The notes under the pieces are model-generated. The model saw only the letters and a list, made by a program, of their open reading frames with translations. It was not told the origin of the DNA and made no database searches. Source: an uncultured Gemmatimonadota bacterium (GTDB taxonomy: Bacteria > Gemmatimonadota > Gemmatimonadetes > Gemmatimonadales > Gemmatimonadaceae). Taken from it: a DNA stretch of 11,478 nt. How positions within the stretch are numbered: the stretch's first letter is position 1; each line of letters starts with the position of its first letter. The position numbers were made by a program, and so were the translations under genes. Shown here piece after piece: positions 1 through 7,091 of this stretch. The DNA lies in the NCBI GenBank assembly GCA_903894655.1, contig CAITQY010000647.1, positions 1-11,478 on the forward strand. Direction: 5' to 3'.

Positions 1-2027
1 AACAGCGGCTGATCCTGCGGCAGACCGCTCGCCATCTGCTGCCAGCTCGCGCCGTAGTCGGTGGTGCGGAAAAGCCAGGGACGCTGGTCGTCCATGCGCC
101 GCGCCTCGACCACCGCCCAGGCGGTGCCGTCGCGGTGTGGCGAGACCTCGATATGTTCCACCGTGCCCCACGCGGGCATCGCGCGCGGGGTGATATCGCT
201 CCAGTGTGCGCCGCCGTCGCGCGTCAGTTGCACGCGCCCGTCGTCAGTGCCCACCCAGATGTGGCCGGCCTCGCGCGTGGATTCGCGGATCGCGAAAATC
301 GTGCCGTAGGTCTCGACGCCGGTGATGTCGCCCGTGATGGGCCCACCCGACCAGCCTTGCGTGGCCTTGTCGTTGCGCGTGAGGTCGCCCGAGATCGGCG
401 TCCAGCTCTGTCCGCGCGTGGTCGTCTTGAACAGCACGTTGCCGCCGTGATACACGACCTTGTCATCATGCATCGACACTTCGATCGGTGCCGTCCAATT
501 GAAGCGATACTTGGTCTTGTCTGTCGGCTCGGTGAGGTTCATCTCCGGCCACGGCATGATCGTGCGACCCAGACCGTTGGTTGCGTCCTGCTCGTCGATC
601 AGCCCCTGATAGCAGCCACCGTACACGTAGCGCGGATTCTTCGCGCTCACACCCATGTTGGCGCTCTCACAGCCGGGACCCTCGGTCCACTCGCGAATAC
701 CGATGCTGCCACCATCGCTCTTCGACTGGATGATCACCGAGCTGTTGTCCTGCTGTCCACCGTACAGCTTGTACGGAAAGCCGTCATCCACCGCCACGTG
801 ATAGAACTGCGACGTGGGCTGATTGTCCTGCGTGCTCCAGCTTTTGCCGCCGTCCAGCGAGATCGACGCGCCGCCATCGTTGGCGTTGATCAGGTAATTC
901 GGATTGGTCGGGTTGATCCAGAGCTGGTGATTGTCCCCGTGCGTGGCCGACACACTCGCGAACGTGCGGCCGCCGTCGATCGACTTCATGACAGGCGCGT
1001 TCATCACCCACACCACGTCCGCGTTCTTCGGATCGGCCGTGATATTCATGTAATACCACGAGCGCGTCTGAATCAGACGGTCGCCCGACTGCTGACGCCA
1101 CGTCTTGCCAGCATCGTCGCTGCGGAACAGGCCACCGTTCTCCGCTTCCACGATCGCAAACACGCGATCGGGATTGGCCGGCGACACCGACACGCCGATC
1201 TTGCCCACCAGCTTCGGCAGCCCTTCCTGACTGCGCTTCCAGGTATCGCCGCCGTCCACCGACTTCCAGATGCCGCTGCCGGCACCGCCGCTGCGCACCA
1301 TCCACGGCGTGCGCTGATGATCCCACATGGCCGCGTACAAAATCCGCGGGTTGGTGGCGTCCATCGACAGGTCGCTCGCGCCGCTGAAGGCGTTCTCCCC
1401 CTTCAGCTGCTGCGTCCACGTCTTGCCGCCGTCGGTCGTGCGATAAATGCCACGATCGGTCGTCCCCTTCCAGCGATCGCCCTGCACCGCCACGTACACC
1501 ACGTCGGGGTTGCTCGGGTGCACGCGCACGGCCGAGATCTGCCGCGAGGAGGCGAGGCCGATGTGCGTCCAGGTACGCCCCTGATCGGTGCTCTTGTACA
1601 TGCCGTCGCCGTACGTGGACGACTGGCCCCGGATCGCGTGCTCACCCATACCCACGTAGATCACGTTTTCATCGCTGGGCGCCACGGCAATGGCACCGAC
1701 CGACCCCGTCTTGAAGAAGCCGTCGGAGATATTGCGCCAGCTGTTGCCGGCGTCGTCGGTGCGCCACAACCCGCCGCCGGTATAACCGGCCACGTACGTG
1801 AGCGGCTGCGACGGCAATCCCACCGCCGCCACCGAGCGGCCGCCGCGAAACGGACCGATGTTCCGCCACGACAGCGCCGCGAACGTGGTCGAGTCGAGCG
1901 CGGGGAGGCCGGCAGCGGCCGCTCGCGGGGCCTGAGCATTCGCGACCGACGGAGCCACCACGGTCTGGAACAGGACGCCGCAGGCGAGCGGCGTGAGAAG
2001 GGCAGGAAAACGCATCGAAAAACGCAT
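1..2027 (-). CDS. Asp-box (BNR/sortilin-like) repeat exported protein, 3' end outside window
   Basis: An open minus frame runs from ATG at 2027 to the window edge, giving 675 visible residues with no stop. Residues 1-32 look like a Sec signal peptide: basic start, hydrophobic core, cleavage near ANA-QA. Ten Asp-box motifs (S/T-x-D-x-G-x-T-W pattern) follow at about residues 88-97, 144-153, 195-204, 254-263, 301-310, 348-356, 390-397, 533-542, 601-609 and 653-662. This regular pattern indicates one or two beta-propellers of the VPS10/sortilin or 'BNR-repeat glycosyl hydrolase' type. Such proteins are common in Gemmatimonadota and Bacteroidota and are usually around 1,000 residues, so roughly a third is probably missing. 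It should act outside the cytoplasm. No catalytic residues can be assigned, and the common 'glycosyl hydrolase' label is not supported by anything visible. A second in-frame ATG at 2015 is an equally plausible start; neither has a clear ribosome binding site. Confidence 0.9.
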   Translation of the reverse strand, partial: MRFSMRFPALLTPLACGVLFQTVVAPSVANAQAPRAAAAGLPALDSTTFAALSWRNIGPFRGGRSVAAVGLPSQPLTYVAGYTGGGLWRTDDAGNSWRNISDGFFKTGSVGAIAVAPSDENVIYVGMGEHAIRGQSSTYGDGMYKSTDQGRTWTHIGLASSRQISAVRVHPSNPDVVYVAVQGDRWKGTTDRGIYRTTDGGKTWTQQLKGENAFSGASDLSMDATNPRILYAAMWDHQRTPWMVRSGGAGSGIWKSVDGGDTWKRSQEGLPKLVGKIGVSVSPANPDRVFAIVEAENGGLFRSDDAGKTWRQQSGDRLIQTRSWYYMNITADPKNADVVWVMNAPVMKSIDGGRTFASVSATHGDNHQLWINPTNPNYLINANDGGASISLDGGKSWSTQDNQPTSQFYHVAVDDGFPYKLYGGQQDNSSVIIQSKSDGGSIGIREWTEGPGCESANMGVSAKNPRYVYGGCYQGLIDEQDATNGLGRTIMPWPEMNLTEPTDKTKYRFNWTAPIEVSMHDDKVVYHGGNVLFKTTTRGQSWTPISGDLTRNDKATQGWSGGPITGDITGVETYGTIFAIRESTREAGHIWVGTDDGRVQLTRDGGAHWSDITPRAMPAWGTVEHIEVSPHRDGTAWAVVEARRMDDQRPWLFRTTDYGASWQQMASGLPQDQPL

Positions 2028-2352
2028 CGGAGTACGCCTGGCAGGGGTGGAAGATGGACCACAAAAAGCTAGCACCCGGCGATACTCCCCGGAGCATGCT
2101 CGCCACCCGCTTCCCGCGCACGGCCTGAGCGACTGTTGGGACTGTCGCGCGGTCGGTCGGGGTACGGTGGGGAGCTGATCACGCAGAGAGTCAGCGTGCG
2201 CAGAGAACGCAGAGCCGCATACGAACCGGTTTGCGCCGTTTGCCGTTCTCAATTGTTGATGTTGTTCTCTGCGACCCCTGCGCTCTCTGCGCCTCCGCGT
2301 GATCAGTTCAACAATGCCTCGGCTAACGCCGGCACGCGCTACATTCCGCCCC
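2028..2352. other. Gap between divergent genes, no supported coding
   Basis: This 325-bp stretch separates the Asp-box gene from the thioredoxin gene. It must hold both promoters. About 2175-2306 is taken up by a gapped inverted repeat. On the minus strand, upstream of ATG 2027, the T-rich stretch TAGCTTTTTG (about 2066-2075) is the only AT-rich patch and could belong to a promoter, but I cannot assign -35/-10 boxes. Short open frames here lack coding character. An in-frame GTG at 2299 and an ATG at 2314 could extend the thioredoxin upstream, but GTG 2299 lies inside the repeat arm. Confidence 0.5.
2175..2306. repeat. Gapped inverted repeat with CGCAGAG-type units
   Basis: The outer arms CTGATCACGC (2175-2184) and GCGTGATCAG (2297-2306) are perfectly complementary. 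An AGAGAG/CTCTCT block and an inner perfect 10-bp block, CGCAGAGAAC (2199-2208) against GTTCTCTGCG (2264-2273), also pair, separated by unequal spacers. The loop spans about 2209-2263. The CGCAGAGAACGCAGAG wording resembles dispersed intergenic repeats I know from several GC-rich environmental phyla; that resemblance is from memory. No open frame in it looks like a transposase, so it would be a non-autonomous or structural element. Confidence 0.7.
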
Positions 2353-2949
2353 ATGGCGTTCCAGTACTCTTACCCGCCCCGATTCAAACAGCTCGTAGCC
2401 AAGGTCCACTGGTCGACGCTGCTCATGATCGGCCTCGGCATCTGGGCCCTCCCACGCCTCCTGCCGCACGTGGGCGCGCTCGTGAACGTCACCGCGCGCG
2501 ACCGCAGCACACCCACGTTCGCCGTGCGCACGCTGGCCGACTCCACCATCACGTCGCAGTCGCTGCGCGGACGCGTGGTGCTCGTGAACGTGTGGGCCAC
2601 TTGGTGCACACCCTGCCGTGTGGAAATGCCGCTCCTCGAGGCCACCTGGAACCGCCACAGCGCCGCCGGCCTCGTGCTCCTCGGCGCCTCCGTCGACAAG
2701 GGCGATCCGCAAACCGTGCGCGATTTCATCAACGCACGCGGCATCAGCTATCCCATCGCTATCGTCGGCCCCGACGTGATTCGCGAGCTGGGCGGCGTGG
2801 TCGGCTATCCCACCTCCATCCTCATCGGCCGCGATGGTCGCGTGCGCCATCGCGTGATGGGACCGATCGGCCCATTGTCGCTCGAACCGGCAATTCGACG
2901 AGCACTAGCGGAGTCACTCACAACCCCAAACTTTGACTCAAAACTCTAG
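2353..2949 (+). CDS. Membrane-anchored TlpA/ResA-type thioredoxin
   Basis: A 198-residue thiol-disulfide oxidoreductase. One hydrophobic segment at residues 20-44 follows a basic N-terminus, so the catalytic domain should be tethered on the outer face of the cytoplasmic membrane. The active site WCTPC is at residues 84-88, after the strand RVVLVNVWAT. The cis-proline loop GYPT is at 151-154 (P153), as in the AhpC/TSA-Redoxin-like TlpA family. Such proteins usually reduce disulfides of apocytochromes or envelope proteins, but no cytochrome-maturation genes are nearby, so the partner is unknown. I chose ATG 2353 because it begins just before the anchor and avoids the upstream repeat. ATG 2314 and GTG 2299 are in frame, and no start has a convincing ribosome binding site. 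The last 11 codons and the stop fall inside the left arm of an 80-bp palindrome, so the C-terminal tail (from about TTPNF) is probably not conserved. Confidence 0.9.
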   Translation: MAFQYSYPPRFKQLVAKVHWSTLLMIGLGIWALPRLLPHVGALVNVTARDRSTPTFAVRTLADSTITSQSLRGRVVLVNVWATWCTPCRVEMPLLEATWNRHSAAGLVLLGASVDKGDPQTVRDFINARGISYPIAIVGPDVIRELGGVVGYPTSILIGRDGRVRHRVMGPIGPLSLEPAIRRALAESLTTPNFDSKL

Positions 2950-2995
2950 ACTCACGTGAGTGGTGGGTCATGAGTCCAAGTTCCGGGTCGTGAGT
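2916..2995. repeat. 80-bp near-palindrome between convergent genes
   Basis: Two 40-bp arms (2916-2955 and 2956-2995) meet at a perfect 12-bp palindrome, ACTCACGTGAGT (2950-2961). By hand alignment 31 of 40 positions pair with no gaps, including ACTCAC and GACTCA blocks. The element straddles the thioredoxin stop codon and ends 21 bp before the exporter stop. A long cruciform or RNA hairpin between convergent genes could act as a two-way terminator, although there is no strong T-run. The GACTCA-rich wording suggests a member of a dispersed repeat family. Confidence 0.75.
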
Positions 2996-3015
2996 TAAAA
3001 GGTGCGTGTCACCCC

Positions 3016-4878
3016 CTACCGGTACCCCTGCGCCTGCAACTCGAACAGCTCCGCGTACCTTCCCTTCCGCGCTAGCAGCTCCTCGTGCGTGCCCATCGAA
3101 TCCACCATGCCCTCGTTCAGCACGAGAATGCGATCGGCCATACGCACGCTCGAGAAGCGATGTGAAATCAGCATGCTGGTGCGCCCGGCGCTCAACGCGC
3201 TGAAGCGCTGAAACACTTCGAACTCCGCCCGCGCATCGAGCGCGGCGGTGGGCTCGTCGAGCACCAACAGCTGCGCGTCGCGCATGTACGCGCGGGCGAT
3301 CGCCAGCTTCTGCCACTCGCCCCCTGACAACTCCACACCCGTGGAGAATCGCTTGCCGATCGGCTGATCATACGCGGCCGGCAGCCGCGCGATCATCTCG
3401 GCCGCCAAGCTCTGCTCGGCCGACTGCACAATGCGCGCTTTATCGTCGCGTTCATCGATCCGCCCCACCGCGATGTTCTCGCCCGCCGTGAGACTGTAGC
3501 GCACGAAGTCCTGAAAGATCACCCCCACGTTGGCGCGCAGCGCATCGAGGTCATACTCGCGCAGGTCATGCCCGTCTAGCAGAATGCGTCCTTCGCTGGG
3601 CTCGTACAGCCGCGCCAGCAGCTTCACGATCGTGGTTTTCCCGGCGCCGTTCTCGCCCACCAACGCCAATGTTTCCCCGGCGTGCAGCGTGAACGACAAA
3701 TGGCGTACCGCCCAGCGCTCGGTACCGGGATACTGAAAGCCGACGTCCTGAAACTCAAAACCGATGGCAATCGGTGTCGGCACATCGCGTGGGTGCTCGG
3801 GTGAGTCAATGCGCGATGTAATCGTGAAAAACGAAAACAGATCGTCGAGGTACAGCGCCTGACTGGCCGTGCTCGAGAATCCCACGAGCAGACTCGCCAA
3901 CAAGTCACCCAACCGACGGAATGACCCCGCCAGAAACGTGAGATCACCGATGGTGAACTGACCGGTGAGCGTGCGCCACGCGATGTACCCGTACGCGGTG
4001 TAGTAGCCGGCCGTGCCGATTGCCGTTAGCAGTCCCATCGTGCTCTCACGCTTGATCGCGAGAGCGCGATTGGCGCGGTACGTATCGAGCGAGATCTCGC
4101 GGAAGCGGCTAATCAGAAAGCGGTTCAATCCGAAGATCTTCACTTCCTTGGCAGTCTCCACACTCGCCCCCGTCTGCCGAAGGTACTCCAACAACCGACG
4201 CTGCTGCGTGCGCGACCATTGCAGCGCGTACTCCAGCGCATTGAAGTGCGCTTCACCTACGAACGCCGGCACGAGCGCCACTAACAGCAGTACGATCAGC
4301 CACGGCGCGTACACCACGAGCCCGGCCGCAAAGCTGATGATCGTGATCAGCGTCTGCACCTGGCCAAACAGCTGCCCCATGACACCGAGTCCCTGATACG
4401 TCTGCGTGCGCGCGCGTTCCAAGCGGTCCTGTACTTCGCTGTCCTCGAACTGTTCGAGGTCGAGCGTGGCCGAGTGCTCCATCAGGCGGATCGTGGTGCT
4501 GATCGAGAACTTGATCCCGAGAATGCGATCCACCAGCGATCCACTGCGCGAGAGCATATCCGCACCGATCGCCAGCGCGAACTCGAGCAGAATGAGCTGC
4601 ATCGTGCGATCAAGCAAACCGCTGGCCACCCACGCGCTCCACGTATCGGGGTGCCCCGGCAGCGCCGCTGTGCGAATCACTTCGTCGATGATCAGCTTGC
4701 CCACGTACAGCGTGCTCACCGGGAGCATCGAGCGGATGAGCCGGATGCTGATGGTGGCGATCGTGAGCGGCGCGCTGGTGCCCCACACCAGCAGGAAGAG
4801 CGGTCCGACGTGCCGGAGCGCGCCGAGCCGCTCGCGGAAGGACTTGATTGGTGGCGGAGACTGCCTCGGTCGGGCCAT
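3016..4878 (-). CDS. ABC exporter, fused permease and ATPase (type IV/ABCB-like)
   Basis: A 620-residue half-transporter that would function as a dimer in the cytoplasmic membrane. An N-terminal six-helix ABC_membrane domain (hydrophobic segments near residues 29-70, 93-113, 170-210, 282-303 and 311-336) is followed by a complete ATPase: Walker A GENGAGKT (408-415), Q-loop Q456, signature LSGGE (517-521), Walker B LLVLDE with catalytic E542, and H-loop H573. The signature runs into WQK, a GEWQK form also known from NisT/SpaT-type lantibiotic exporters. No precursor-peptide or modification gene is nearby and no peptidase domain is fused, so the substrate is unknown. I chose ATG 4878, giving a basic, proline-rich cytoplasmic start and a 60-bp divergent spacer. 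ATG 4914 and GTG 4920 are in frame and would lengthen the protein by 12 or 14 residues. It diverges from the EEP lipoprotein and converges with the thioredoxin. Confidence 0.92.
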   Translation of the reverse strand: MARPRQSPPPIKSFRERLGALRHVGPLFLLVWGTSAPLTIATISIRLIRSMLPVSTLYVGKLIIDEVIRTAALPGHPDTWSAWVASGLLDRTMQLILLEFALAIGADMLSRSGSLVDRILGIKFSISTTIRLMEHSATLDLEQFEDSEVQDRLERARTQTYQGLGVMGQLFGQVQTLITIISFAAGLVVYAPWLIVLLLVALVPAFVGEAHFNALEYALQWSRTQQRRLLEYLRQTGASVETAKEVKIFGLNRFLISRFREISLDTYRANRALAIKRESTMGLLTAIGTAGYYTAYGYIAWRTLTGQFTIGDLTFLAGSFRRLGDLLASLLVGFSSTASQALYLDDLFSFFTITSRIDSPEHPRDVPTPIAIGFEFQDVGFQYPGTERWAVRHLSFTLHAGETLALVGENGAGKTTIVKLLARLYEPSEGRILLDGHDLREYDLDALRANVGVIFQDFVRYSLTAGENIAVGRIDERDDKARIVQSAEQSLAAEMIARLPAAYDQPIGKRFSTGVELSGGEWQKLAIARAYMRDAQLLVLDEPTAALDARAEFEVFQRFSALSAGRTSMLISHRFSSVRMADRILVLNEGMVDSMGTHEELLARKGRYAELFELQAQGYR

Positions 4879-4924
4879 GGAGTGAATCTGGATAGGCACT
4901 CCCGCGCCGGCCATCGTCACCAGT

Positions 4925-4930
4925 CGATAA
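4925..4930 (+). promoter_or_regulatory. Possible -10 box GATAAT before the EEP lipoprotein
   Basis: GATAAT differs from the TATAAT consensus at one position. It lies 8 bases before ATG 4939 in an otherwise GC-rich stretch. If used, transcription would begin almost at the start codon, giving a leaderless message, which fits the missing ribosome binding site. No good -35 box is seen about 17 bp upstream. Single-site evidence only. Confidence 0.3.
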
Positions 4931-4938
4931 TTTCCGGG

Positions 4939-6576
4939 ATGCGCATTCTCTCATCGTTTCGACTCTGCCTGAACCGGCGCACGGTCCGGCTCGGTGTCTT
5001 TGCAGCGTTCGCCGTGCTTTCCGCATGCGGCACGGGGCGGGGGGCCCGCACGACGACCGGCGCACGCGCCACTGCCACGCGCGTCCCAATACAGCTCGAC
5101 GGGCACTTCGACGATTGGACGGGAGTGCCCGTGTGGTCACAAGCCACCGCATCGTCCGGGCCGCTTGAAGCGGCGTGGGCCGCCGAGGACGCACAGTGGT
5201 GGTACCTGTCATTTTCGGTACGTGACAGCGTCAGCCACTCCGCGATGCCGGGCACGCTGCATCTCCTCATGGACACCGACGACCGCACGCAAACGGGCGG
5301 CACGGTATTCGACGCCGCGGTTGGTCTGGCCGGTGTCGATGTGGCACTCGACCTGTCGCGCGCTGACAAGACACAGGGCAATGGCGTCGGCGCCGGTGCC
5401 GCGTTGCGCACGGTCGGCCCGACCGGGCTCGGCGCGTACCGCAGTGCGTACGATCTCGATGTGGTTGCACTGCCCTCGTGGAGCACCACGCGCTTCGAAC
5501 TCCGGATCGCCCGCGGCGGCACCCGCGATGGGTTCGCGCCACTGGGGCGCGCCGTTCGTGCCCGACTGGTCTTCGAATCCACCAGTGGGGTCGTCACGGC
5601 GCTCCCCGCCGCGCGCTACACGTTCGCCACACCACTCGAGACGCGAGCCCGAACGCAGCTCGTATCGGCCATTCCGTCCAAAGCCGACAGGGCGGTGCGC
5701 GTCGTACAGTGGAACGTATCGGAAGGGTCGTTCCGATCGCCCGCCAACCACGCCAAGCTGTTGGCGGCCGTGTCGCCCGACGTAATCCTGCTCGACGAAG
5801 CGTATGCCGAAACGTCGGACTCCACCCTCGCCGACTTCTTCGCGCGCCCGGAGCTGGCGGCACTGGGTCGCTGGCGCTTCGCGTACTCGCGCAGTGGCGG
5901 CCGACAGCACGCCGTGGTCGCCACCCGTGATCGCGAGATCCGGCAGGCCGCGTCGATGGTGCGCATGGAATATCCGGCGGGCGTGCTGGACAGTGTACGG
6001 GCGATGGTGCCAACGGCCGCCCAGCGGCTGTTCGATATCGAAGCGACGGCACAGCTGTCGAGTACCGGCGCGTGGATCACCATCGACGGCATCGAAACGT
6101 TGTTCGTACCGCTCGACTTGCAGAGTGGGGGCTTCTTTCGTAATCCGCAGGATCAGCTGCGCGTACTGCAGAGTCGTGCCATCCGCGCGGGGCTGCAGCG
6201 CGAGCTCGGCTTCCGTACCGCGCGAGGTGCACTGGTGATTGCCGGCGACTTCAACGCGATCGGATCGTACGAGTCGATTTTCACGCTGCAACAGGGGCTT
6301 GACGTTGACGGCTCCGACTTGGCGCTCAGCGATGCATCGCGATTGAGCGAGCGTTCGCTCGTCACCTGGACCGACCCCAAAGTTGGACAGTTTCTGCCAG
6401 GGCGCCTCGATCTCACGCTGTACTCAGACGCCGCGTTCGAACGCACCGGTGGCTTCACCTTCAGCAGCGCCGATCTCGCGCCCGCCTTCGCGGCGTCGCT
6501 CGGCGTGACGCCGGAGAGCTCGGAACGTGCGGCGGATCACCTCATTGTCGTGACGGACCTACGCCGCAAGCGATAG
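4939..6576 (+). CDS. Lipoprotein with CBM9-like domain and EEP hydrolase domain
   Basis: 545 residues. Residues 1-30 form a lipoprotein signal with lipobox LSAC and acceptor Cys30. An N-terminal domain (about 50-230) opens with IQLDGHFDDW, the hallmark of CBM9-like/DOMON-type beta-sandwich domains. Residues about 252-542 match the endonuclease/exonuclease/phosphatase superfamily: QWNV (N259), LLDEAY (E287), GDFN (D437, N439), RLDL (D491) and ADH (D533, H534). These supply the metal-binding and catalytic set of DNase I-like phosphodiesterases. The usual middle catalytic His is replaced: the motif reads PLDLQSGG with D393 at that place. The substrate (nucleic acid, phospholipid or phosphosugar) cannot be told. 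ATG 4939 is chosen because it starts the signal peptide; the open frame extending upstream to 4474 is antisense to the exporter. The protein should be membrane-anchored and face outward. Confidence 0.88.
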   Translation: MRILSSFRLCLNRRTVRLGVFAAFAVLSACGTGRGARTTTGARATATRVPIQLDGHFDDWTGVPVWSQATASSGPLEAAWAAEDAQWWYLSFSVRDSVSHSAMPGTLHLLMDTDDRTQTGGTVFDAAVGLAGVDVALDLSRADKTQGNGVGAGAALRTVGPTGLGAYRSAYDLDVVALPSWSTTRFELRIARGGTRDGFAPLGRAVRARLVFESTSGVVTALPAARYTFATPLETRARTQLVSAIPSKADRAVRVVQWNVSEGSFRSPANHAKLLAAVSPDVILLDEAYAETSDSTLADFFARPELAALGRWRFAYSRSGGRQHAVVATRDREIRQAASMVRMEYPAGVLDSVRAMVPTAAQRLFDIEATAQLSSTGAWITIDGIETLFVPLDLQSGGFFRNPQDQLRVLQSRAIRAGLQRELGFRTARGALVIAGDFNAIGSYESIFTLQQGLDVDGSDLALSDASRLSERSLVTWTDPKVGQFLPGRLDLTLYSDAAFERTGGFTFSSADLAPAFAASLGVTPESSERAADHLIVVTDLRRKR

Positions 6577-6668
6577 CGATCCCGACCGCGATCGCCGGCG
6601 AGTCCGGCGCGACCCGTTAGCTTTCACCACGCTCGGGACGTGCTCGGGCGGAACCACGATGATCGGAC

Positions 6669-6676
6669 GAGGCAGG
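6669..6676 (+). promoter_or_regulatory. Shine-Dalgarno site of the 90-residue ORF
   Basis: GAGGCAGG sits directly before ATG 6678, with GAGG ending 5 bases upstream of the start. It is the clearest ribosome binding site in the window, where most genes lack one, and it supports both the reality and the start of the small gene that follows. Confidence 0.6.
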
Positions 6677-6677
6677 T

Positions 6678-6950
6678 ATGTCGCGGGCGTTTCTACGAGA
6701 TGATGCGGAAGGCGAGATGCCCCGCCGCAATTACCACCTGCCTGAGCGGAACGACGCGGGCTACGATCGGGCCTGCGCGCGGGCGCTGCTCGAAGCGGCA
6801 CGCGTGAATGAAACGCAGCTCGCGGAACGGGCGACCGGCTACTACTGGGGCGAGTCGCTGCTCAAGCCGTTTGTGGAAGAGCTGCGCGTGGAGGCCGAGC
6901 AGCAGGGCGACGACCGGCTCGAACAGTTGGCCCGGCGTTTTCTGGCGTAA
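6678..6950 (+). CDS. Small hypothetical protein (90 residues)
   Basis: A 90-residue soluble, charged protein that I do not assign to a named family. The N-terminal third is polar and arginine/proline-rich (RRNYHLPERNDAGY, 16-29). Residues 29-52 and 60-88 look helical with regular Leu/Ala/Glu spacing, joined by an aromatic turn, GYYWGE (54-59). There is no signal peptide, membrane segment or recognisable nucleic-acid-binding motif. A good ribosome binding site and G/C-rich third positions support it as a real gene. It starts 101 bp after the EEP lipoprotein on the same strand, so read-through transcription is possible, and it is followed by a hairpin element. Its function is unknown. Confidence 0.7.
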   Translation: MSRAFLRDDAEGEMPRRNYHLPERNDAGYDRACARALLEAARVNETQLAERATGYYWGESLLKPFVEELRVEAEQQGDDRLEQLARRFLA

Positions 6951-6962
6951 ACAAAAAGCCGT

Positions 6963-7026
6963 ACCGCGAATGGACGCCGATGGCCGCGGATGCGCTCATC
7001 CGCGAGCATCCGTGCCGATCCGTGGT
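6963..7026. repeat. 64-bp hairpin element with GGATG/CATCC-type units
   Basis: Two 30-bp arms (6963-6992 and 6997-7026) pair at 22 of 30 positions without gaps around a 4-base loop, CGCT. The eight innermost pairs (CGCGGATG against CATCCGCG) are perfect. The wording, with repeated GATG/CATC and CCGTGGT, resembles a dispersed intergenic repeat I recall from several GC-rich environmental bacteria. It lies between convergent genes (stops at 6950 and 7092), where its transcript would fold into a stable stem and could act as a two-way terminator or message stabiliser. Confidence 0.75.
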
Positions 7027-7091
7027 CAAGTGGTTCGGCCAGCACCCACTCACCAGCGACACGAGCCCGAGGAGCACGCCTACCGGCCGCC

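Noticed and set aside
135..2072. A 645-codon plus-strand open frame
   Set aside because: It is exactly antisense to the Asp-box gene, is rich in Arg/His/Ala, shows no domain, and arises from GC-rich codon use on the opposite strand.
2136..2936. A 266-codon plus-strand frame overlapping the thioredoxin
   Set aside because: It is a frame-shifted shadow of the WCTPC-containing gene, composed largely of Arg, His and Pro.
4474..4938. Upstream extension of the EEP lipoprotein frame
   Set aside because: It overlaps the exporter gene on the other strand, has low-complexity composition, and would bury the lipoprotein signal inside the protein.
5209..6291. A 360-codon minus-strand open frame
   Set aside because: It lies fully within the EEP lipoprotein gene, is Arg-rich and has no recognisable motif.
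6577..6677. Possible terminator after the EEP lipoprotein
   Set aside because: GCGAT/ATCGC words near 6566-6596 can pair weakly, but there is no strong stem or T-run.
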